From the NCBI GenBank assembly GCA_029962745.1, contig CM057151.1:33228964-33292963 (forward strand): a DNA stretch of 64,000 nucleotides, written 5' to 3'. The stretch comes from Echinometra lucunter. Its lineage: Eukaryota; Echinodermata; Echinoidea; Camarodonta; Echinometridae. The translations under genes and the position numbers were made by a program. Positions 56,124 through 64,000 of the stretch are shown here, in pieces (within the stretch, counting starts at the first letter, position 1; each line of letters starts with the position of its first letter). The notes under the pieces were generated by a model that made no database searches, was not told where the DNA came from, and saw only the letters and a program-made list of their open reading frames with translations.

Positions 56124-59100
56124 TACCTAGGGGGCAAAACAGGTTTTAGGGACACGGAATGCTGTAAAAGGTTGTTGGGTGTGTTCAGGAGATCATCTTG
56201 CATAACTTCCAGGTGGACTACCTTGAAAATATGCTGCTGAAAAGAAATGGCGGCCATTTTTCCAAAATGGCTGCCCTGTAAACTAGTATTGAACTGTTTT
56301 GAATGTAGATATTTAATAAAGCATCTATTTTTCACATATGATACATCATATTAAAGAGTATTAAATTCCCTACACAGTGATGTCACTTTCCATGGGTTTG
56401 AAGATGATTTGCATAACATTTTTGGCTCAAATATGTGAAATTTTACCATTTTTACCCAAAATCTTAATTGCATCAAAATACATATTTCGGCATATTTCAA
56501 TAGTCCTGATGACTAATAACTTCAGACTTTCTCACAAATTGTCCATATCTTTGGTCAATATAATATAAAAATTTCAACTTCATTACTTATCCAACAACAA
56601 AGTTGTAAGACCCTGAAGTTGAACACTTTAATATTGACTAATTGCACAGAAATTGGTTGCTAAGGGCTGACTGCCCCCTAGCAATATTGATATCTTTCTA
56701 TGTAGAATGACATTTCCACCAGTAATTACTATTTCCATGCAGCTGATAAGACATGTGATGTCTAATGATGCAGTTTGATCATATTTCATTCATGTATGAA
56801 TCTTCATTGGTTCCCAATGAGCAATATATAAAAAGCAACTGTGCCTAGAAAAGGATGATGCAGAAATGGAAACTAGCACAGCATTGGTCCAATGATACAG
56901 GGAACGAGTTCTTTCTTAAAGTGGTATTCATGATTTATGATTTACATTCCAACTCATAAAGATTATAATGTAGATTGTGCGGTTTGTTCACCTCCTCTTG
57001 CCCATGTTTAGGCCCCTTCACTCACCCCAACCTAATAAGCTGTTGCTGTTGTCTGTGCCTAGCAGTCTACATGTATGTCGTGTGTTCATGAACTATTATA
57101 AAAATCTAGATTATCGCTCCAATAATGCATTAAGAACGAGGACACTATGACTTTATCACATTAAGAAATTGTTCAGATGTTGCTCCACACCACATCCTAA
57201 TATTTTAATGTGTCCATACTCCCCCCCCCCCCCCACACACACAAACATAAAAGCTAAAAAAACGAGAGACTTTGGTCCATTACCTTTGCTATAATGGAGA
57301 ATTATTGACAAATAAATGAAAGAGTCTCTACAACTCATTAATAGTTAGCATATCTGCCCATTCCTTACCCTTCTTGCCCCCCCCCCCCCCCACTTTCACT
57401 CCCCCTTGTCATATCATTTAGCCTTAAATTTATAGTACTGTCAAGGAAACCAATTAGGATCATCTGCAAAATACAATTAGACATGCATGCAAGTGCTAAA
57501 CTACATTTTAAAAAAAAACATACCCTCTAAGAAAGGTTTTTTTAAGGTTTGTTGAAGATCTATTTTTATAATAATAAGAATTTTTCTAGATGAACATTTG
57601 GTAGGTTCTTACCATGAACCAACCAAACGTTGGTTTAGAAAAATTCACTTACATTTCATACTGTACATTTCTTTTTACGAAAAACTGACAGGTTCATAAG
57701 CAACCGGCAATGATCTTAACCAACTTTCTGAGCGTGTAGGGTTCAGAACTCATTCCTTATCCCGCACACCCACTCCCTCAAAAACATGCCCATTTCGAGA
57801 TTCGAGCTCCTCCTCCCCCCCCCCCCCCAAAAAAAAAAAAAGTTGCCAAACTATTGTTTTATGAAAATTGATGGGAAGAAAATGGATATTTATAAATAAG
57901 GATTGTTCCCCCAATACCCTACTCTTTTTACCCAGAAGCTAACCTTACTACAGTTTCACCAATACAGGTAACTATGTGTACGCTATATGGTCCAAATTTA
58001 TTTGCAATGGCTATCAAACAATAAAAATATAAGTACTGAAGATCAGTTGACTTTGACTCAGAAGAGATATTAACGTCGTTATTTTCTTTTGAGTTGTGAA
58101 ATGTCTTACTATGCAGCTGAAATGATTGTTTTCTAAGCAAAAAAAATAAATAAATAAAATAAAAATAAATAAATAAAATAAAAGGTTATTGGATTTTTGC
58201 CATACCTGCAGGAAGAGATAAAAACAAATATACGACCTGAAAGAACATGCAAGCAACGCTGCATAGAATTGATAACATCCCATGCAGATAGATATAAAAA
58301 TGTCAAGTTTGCCATTTTTTTCATCCTTGGCTGTGACACCTCCACACACATATCTATTGAAGCTCCTATTTGGGGATCAGAACTCCTAGTCCTCCCCCTC
58401 CTTCCTCAACAGCCAAGATCCTGCCCATTTTATTCATATTTCAAAGCGAGAAAATGATTAAAATCATAATAAAAACATCACAGTACTGCTTATGCCTTAT
58501 AGGATTTGAAGATTATGAGAGCATTCAAGGAAGAAATCTTTCCCTAGCTCAACAATTTTTTTTTTGCTCCCATATTATTAGAATTTACCCTATCTAATTA
58601 TTCTTATAAAATAGTTTTAATACAACTGTACGAATTTGAATTCTGGCCATGCAAATTAAGGCACTAAGGATGGTAAAACTAGGAAGCTATTGGGGAAGAC
58701 TGATCATATTGAAAAAGTTACACATCCTCATCCTGGCAGTTTAAAGAATCAGATAATCAAGTTTCTCATTTGTTAGGGCGTGACCTAAAACTCTGCCTGT
58801 GCTAAACCGAGACAATGTTTGTTTTTTTTGTAGCAGGGAGATAGTTCTTCTTCTTCGGAGTTTTTCTTGTGACTTGTGTGAAAGTCTGCAAGTGTATTAA
58901 TTAATGGCCCCATTTAATACTCTCCTTTTTTTGTTTTTTTTTCATTTTTAGTGTCTTCTTTGCGTGCATTCAAAAGATCCTTTAAAAATTGACTGACAAG
59001 GGTCCATTTACATAAAAGAGTTGCCATCAAAATCAAGCTATACTGTAAACTTGATGAACATGGTAAATGCAAATCCTTGATACTCTGTCCTGGTTGATTG

Positions 59101-60391
59101 AAAGTCACTTTGGGTTTATTAGTATTGTTTGCTTTGTTGTTTGGTTTGTAGTTGCTTTCAAATACAATTTTTTTATACAAGAGGGAATAAAAGAAGTGGA
59201 AAGATTCTTTAAAGTTTTCTTAGCATGAATATGCAATTATTGGAAACCACAGTGACCTAATCAATCAATCAATGTTTGCAAGGTTTCCTCTCGTTCTCCT
59301 CTACCAATTATCTTTTACTACTCTATGGATACCTGGCTTTGCACTTGCAAGACATTGACAGATTTCTTTTCAGATAACCATTTGACTGTGAGAAAAAAAA
59401 AATTGTTAGGCCTTTTTAATCCATTGATCATTTTCCATTACTAAAAGGCATTGTACCAGTCTCTTTAAATGCCGAATTGGGGGGGGGGGGGGGGGATGAG
59501 GCGGGATGGAGAGGAGTGGAGATGTAACAGAAGGCGGCGACCAAACCTTGAATTATAATTTTTAAGAGTTGGAGTGCAAATCATGACTATCACCATGAGA
59601 AAGGACTCATTCTATATACACCAAATACACCAATAGCCTGCACTAGTTTCTGTCTGTACATCAGTTGCTACATGCGCAATTGTTTTTATAGCATTGGGAA
59701 CTAATTAAGATTCATAAATGAATGAAATACGATCAAAATACATCAATAGACACCACATATCTTATCATTAAGCTGCATGGAAATAGCTATCACTAGACAT
59801 AACAAGATGCCAACGTTGCTAGGGAGCAGGCAGCCCTTAGCAACCAATTTCTGTGCAATTAGTCAATATCACAGTGTTAACTTCAGAGTCCTACAACTTT
59901 TTTGTTAGATAAGTGATGAAGTTGAAACTTGCATATGATATTGAAGATAGATATGGACATTTTTTGAGAAAGATTGAAATTATTAGTCATCAGGGCTATT
60001 GAAATAGGTCGAAATATGTATTTTGGTGCAATTAAGATTTCAGGTAAAAATGATAAAATTTTGCATATTTGAGCCAAAAAAGTTATGCAAATCATCCTCG
60101 AACCCATCAAAAGTGACATCAATTTGTAGGAAATTCAATACTCTTTAATATGATGTATCATACGTGAAAAATAGTTGCTATATTAAAATCTTATGTTCAA
60201 AAGTGTCAAATATTAGTTTACAGGGCAGCCATTTTGGAAAAATGGTCGCCATTTCTTTTCAGCAGCGTAATTTCAAGGTAGTCCACCTGGAAGTTGTACA
60301 GGATGATCTCCTGAACACATTGACACCCAACAACCTTTTACAGCATTCCGTGTCTCAAAAACCCTGAAAATGGGGTTTTGCCCCCTAGGTA
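56124..60391. mobile_element. 4268-bp DNA element with ~700-bp TIRs, TSD TGT
   Basis: The left arm (56124-about 56825) begins TACCTAGGGGGCAAAACAGG, and the right arm (about 59690-60391) is its diverged reverse complement. TGT flanks both sides (56121-56123, 60392-60394). Removing the element plus one TGT gives a continuous LINE frame across the junction (VHV then AKYKRY), which confirms the boundaries. The arms hold a palindrome-like ATGGCGGCCATTTTTCCAAA zone. The ~2.86-kb core has poly-C runs and no transposase. Superfamily uncertain. Confidence 0.9.
56826..59689. other. core of the long-TIR element
   Basis: Unique AT-rich sequence with C runs near 57221-57234, 57379-57391 and 57817-57828, an (AATAAAT)n tract at 58139-58182 and G14 near 59479-59493. 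A plus-strand open segment after ATACCTGCAG (58210-58300, EEIKTNIRPERTCKQRCIEL...) looks coding-like but has no good donor. Confidence 0.5.
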
Positions 60392-60394
60392 TGT

Positions 60395-62562
60395 AGCAAA
60401 ATATAAAAGATATCGTAATGTATTAACTACTATTCTCAGAAATTCAAAGAGAAAGTACTACGCAGAGTTATTTGAGACCCATAGTGGTGACAAAAGGCAG
60501 ACATGGAAATCAATAAATGACCTCCTCCATAGCAAAAGTAGTAACACCAAGGCAACTCATGTAGAACATCTATGTATTGATGGGAATGGAGGCAAAAAGA
60601 TTGTTAACTCAGATCCTGAAATAGCGAAAGCATTTAATGATTTTTTTGTGAATATAGGTCCAAGTCTTGCCAAGGATATTATATATGATCGTGTTCAAAA
60701 TTCTTTTGAAAAGTACATTCATAAACAAGTTAATAGTTCTTTGTTTTGGAAGCCTATTACATACTTTGAAGTTAGAGACCGTCTTGTTTCTCTCAGTGTA
60801 AATAAAGCATGTGGTTATGATAACATTCCTGCATGGTTGTTAAAAGATGCTGAAGTCATTGCAGAACCACTGTCTTACATCTTTAATCTATCACTTTTGT
60901 CAGGTAAATTTCCAAGTGGCATGAAGGTAGCTAAGGTGAAAGCAATTTTTAAAAAAGGGAAGAAAGATGATCCTGGAAATTATCGTCCAATATCAGTATT
61001 GCCTCATTTGGCAAAGGTCTTCGAGAAATTAGTGAATGAAAGAGTACTTGCTTATCTTGAGAAAAATGACATTTTGTGCAAGCACCAATATGGGTTTTGT
61101 AAGCAATACAGTACTAAGTTGTCCCTCACAAATCTAATAAATGATGTAATAAAATCGATTGATGAAGGCAGAATAACACTTGGTGTATTCTTAGACTTCA
61201 AAAAGACATTTGACACAATAGACCATTCTATCGTGTAGGAAGCTTGAATGTTATGGAATTGGGGTTTACCGCTAATGTGGTTTAAAAATTATCTTTGTGA
61301 CAGAACTCAATTTGTAAAATATGGTGGGATCAACTCATCAAGAAAGAAGACAACATGCGGTGTACCGCAAGGATCGGTATTAGGGCCAACCCTCTTCTTA
61401 ATCTATATTAATGATTTACCAGATTGTACAGATTACTTCAGTTTTAGACTCTTTGCTGATGATTCAAACCTCTTCCACACGTTTCCTGTTGGACAGTCTA
61501 CTATTGATATGGACGAAATAAATACACATCTTGAAAAGGTATCAAGTTGGTGCAATGCAAATAAACTCACAATTAATCTATCAAAAACAAATTATATGCT
61601 TATCAGTGGAAGTCGAAAATCCATTGAAATAAAAGAAAATTAGAGAATAGCAAATACCATTATAAATGAAGTGGATGTTGCATTGTTTGTAGGTTTAAAC
61701 ATCGACAAACACCTGACCTGGAAAACTCATATTGAGAAGGTAAACAAATGTATTAGGAGGAAAATTGACATTTTTAGACTCAGAAATTTTGTGCCGCAGA
61801 AAATCTTGATCTTACTGTACAAAACTCTGGTGCAGCCTCACATTACCTATGGAACTGAAGTATGGGGTAGTACTTATAAAGCAAATCTGAATTGTATACT
61901 TAAAAACTCATATTGAGAAGGTAAACAAATGTATTAGGAGGAAAATTGGCATTATTTTTAGACTCAGAAATTTTGGAAAACTCACCTGGAAAACTCATAT
62001 TGAGAAGGTAAACAAATGTATTAGGAGGAAAATTGGCATTATTTTTAGACTCAGAAATTTTGTGCCACAGAAAATCTTGATCTTACTGTACAAAACTCTG
62101 GTGCAGCCTCACATTACCTATGGAATTGAAGTATGGGGTAGTACTTATAAAGCAAATCTGAATTGTATACTGTTAAGTCAAAATATGGCTTTACGTGCTA
62201 TCACGTTTACTTCAGTCATGGCACATTCTAAACCATTATTTGAAAAGTTTAAACTTTTGAATGTGTATCAACTGCACAAACTCTGTATCTGCAGTTTTGT
62301 GTATGAACTTGTAAATGGAATGTTACCTCATACAATTGTTCAATATTGCTCTTTTCTTCAGCATAATTATCCGACAAGGCAGAAGGAAAGAAATAACCTG
62401 TATATACCTATGGTTATGACAACCAAAGGGAAATTTTCAGTTTCGTATGTCGGTAGTTCTTTGTGGAATGAACTACCCCTCACTGTGCGAACAAAGCCAT
62501 CCGCATCGTGTTTTAGAAAAACACTTGTAGAATACCTGTTAAATTCGAGTCACACAATTTAG
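60395..62562 (+). pseudogene. LINE B ORF2, reverse transcriptase, broken and internally duplicated
   Basis: Resumes with AKYKRYRNVLTTILRNSKRK and runs through AKAFNDFFVNIGP, GNYRPISVLPHLAKVFEKL, KHQYGFCKQYST and LGVFLDFKKTFDTIDHS (first catalytic Asp), to a stop at 61236. After a shift near 61240, GVPQGSVLGPTLFLIYINDL and RLFADDSNLF (catalytic Asp pair) lead to a stop at 61641. Then LNIDKHLTWKTHIEKVN, VQPHITYGTEVWGS and the tail SYVGSSLWNELPLTV, ending at 62562. Segments between about 61718 and 62170 are locally duplicated. Polymerase function is lost. Confidence 0.92.
61718..62170 (+). repeat. tandem duplication within the LINE B ORF2 tail
   Basis: AAAACTCATATTGAGAAGGT occurs at about 61723, 61904 and 61993, and the following ~130-bp CAGAAAATCTTGATC...CTGAATTGTATACT block twice. 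The first copy ends mid-frame near 61900 and a partial repeat precedes the second. Confidence 0.9.
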
Positions 62563-62814
62563 GAGGGTGTTTGAGACACCTCTTTATGCTCTGATTATTT
62601 TTGTAGGAATTTGTAGACTATCTTTTATATGAATAACTATTAACTAAAATCAAACTGCAAGATATTTCATGTTTGATTAAGTAGCTATAAGCATTTGATA
62701 CTGACCTTTTTATCCATTTATTTGTTTCATAGTTTTGTCTAAAGTAATCTGCTTCATAAAAATTTCAAATCTATTTTGTGTAGCCACACAATGTATTCCA
62801 ATGCTTTAAAGGTA

Positions 62815-62847
62815 CCAGGCTCGATTAGCATTCATGCTATATTCTGG
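62815..62847 (+). other. LINE B 3' UTR hairpin
   Basis: CCAGGCTCGAT-TAGCAT-TC-ATGCTA-TATTCTGG: a 6-bp stem with a 2-nt loop inside a CCAG...CTGG frame. The same architecture, with compensatory changes, is in LINE D (33858-33890). Likely the RNA element recognised by the LINE reverse transcriptase. Confidence 0.75.
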
Positions 62848-62928
62848 TTCCTTTTATCCTTTGATTGTATCTGTATGTATCTCATATGTTTATTATTGGA
62901 TAATAAATTTCAAGTTCAAGTTCAAAAA

Positions 62929-64000
62929 GTTCAGAGTACATGTTCTGAAATTTAATTCGTCTTAATCATAGCAAACTAAAGTGTCACTGTCAAATATGTG
63001 TAAACTGAATTCAGTGTCCTGTCACAATGACATTGCTTTATTGATATCATCAAAATGATATAATTTTTCCTAGCTCCCAATTGAATTTAGCTATTTCATG
63101 TGATCATACATACATGTATATATGAGTCACATCCAATCCGTAGATGTCAAATTGGCCATGCCATTTCTTGCCTGTTTAAGCTCGGACCGCCTATTTTGCG
63201 AAATATTTTCATAATGACTAGATTTCATGATTGTTTGTCATTCAAAAATTTGCAAAATTGTATTTACAGTAGCAAATGTGATAAGCTGGGGGAAATAAGT
63301 GAATGAGTTAGAGATATTTCATACCATCTTAGTACTTGGTGATGGATAACATGTGCACTGCGTTGATGGTCGTCGCCAGTAAGCTGTCCGCACTTTAGTA
63401 CGGTAAGGATCTGCCTCGTTCACATACAGTGCTCTTCAGGAAATTGTTCATTTAAAATTCTGTTTTATTCTGTTTAAGTCCTGTGTAAGTCATTATTATG
63501 TACCTCAGTGGGCAAAACCACATAGTCTAGTGGGAAATAGGGATCCTAATGCACCATCGGGGAACATTTTTTTAACCAACCTTTTTGTAATGCCAGAAGT
63601 GTCAATTTAATGATTTTTTATGTTCCCATTGCCAAAGCGTGTCCCATAGGGTTCAAAATCAGCACTTTTGGCGGCCATCTTGGATTCTTAATGAAAATCA
63701 GAGATTGTCATATTTTTGGACCTGGACATCGTACAAACATAAATACATACATTTTTCAATATGATTTTGATAGGAGGAATCGATTGCAACCATTATTTGC
63801 ACAACTTGAGCAATAGTTTTTTAGAAAAATGAAAATTTATGCCCAAATTTGCATATTTTTTGTCAAAAATTTGCATATGCATTAATATCTTTCTGTTTCA
63901 TTATAAACACCAACAATGAATGCATGTTTTTAGCATTAAGTTGGAAAGGGGATATATTTGTGAGAAAAGTAATCTACCAGTATGCTTCATGACAGTATTC
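62929..64000. other. unassigned end of window
   Basis: AT-rich. From about 63500, words such as GTGGGCAAAACCACATAG and GGCGGCCATCTTGGATT recall the arms of the element at 56124-60391 and may be a distant relative running off the edge. No gene. Confidence 0.4.

Larger units (their letters stand above)
54490..62928 (+). mobile_element. LINE B (CR1/Jockey superfamily), two ORFs, split by a DNA element
   Basis: Plus strand: ORF1 (54490-55022), ORF2 endonuclease (55072-55810), ORF2 linker to 56123, a 4268-bp insertion, ORF2 RT to 62562, a 3' UTR and a (TTCAAG)n-like tail near 62910-62928. ORF1 lacks its start, so the copy is 5'-truncated. Several stops and frameshifts make it inactive. The absence of RNase H and the presence of an AP-type endonuclease fit the Jockey superfamily. 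Confidence 0.92.

Noticed and set aside
58210..58300. Coding-like segment after a CTGCAG acceptor in the long-TIR core
   Set aside because: No convincing donor, opposite strand also open, and no family recognised.

Overview
The window reads as eukaryotic, repeat-rich nuclear DNA. Coding sequence is scarce and AT-rich, homopolymer C/G runs and microsatellites are frequent, and identifiable sequence is mostly transposon debris: one DIRS-type retrotransposon, at least five CR1/Jockey-superfamily LINE copies, two copies of one tRNA-derived SINE, and many terminal-inverted-repeat (TIR) DNA elements. The mix of DIRS, such LINEs, a 5S-like fragment and (GACG)n-tailed arrays suggests a marine deuterostome, most likely an echinoderm such as a sea urchin. 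That assignment is inference. I see no bacterial genes, operons, CRISPR arrays or complete tRNA/rRNA genes.

Host gene content: two adjacent minus-strand exons (14213-14246 and 12878-12969) have consensus splice sites and encode the leucine-rich segment just upstream of the DNA-binding domain in RFX5/RFX7 transcription factors. The DNA-binding-domain exons are not visible, so much of the left part of the window may be RFX intron. A further minus-strand exon (27475-27549) has excellent splice sites but no recognised family. A weaker plus-strand terminal-exon candidate lies at 42811-42917.

Layout: 1-4.6 kb, broken DIRS element on the minus strand (gag, RT-RNase H, start of a tyrosine recombinase) with a 1-kb insertion. 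5.4-20.9 kb, two inverted copies of a ~1.2-kb repeat flank the RFX exons and several TIR elements (9.65, 15.0 and 17.2 kb). 22.1-24.15 kb, a fairly intact 5'-truncated LINE. 28.3-31.6 kb, nested TIR elements, microsatellites and a LINE scrap. 33-37 kb, a SINE, two LINE 3' ends and a fold-back element inside a LINE. 37.5-47 kb, two copies of a palindromic element (one split by a MITE), a multiply nested 4.7-kb repeat, a SINE and an 8-bp-TSD hAT-like element. 49.2-53.3 kb, a TIR element containing an array of 157-bp units, each with a DR1 nuclear-receptor site. 54.5-62.9 kb, a two-ORF LINE split by a 4.27-kb long-TIR element.

The strongest signals are the exact 157-bp periodicity of the DR1 array, a covarying hairpin shared by LINE and SINE 3' ends, the inverted repeats bracketing the RFX exons, and precise target-site duplications (TSDs) that let the order of insertions be read. 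Coordinates of degraded repeats are approximate; those with TSDs are exact as read by eye.
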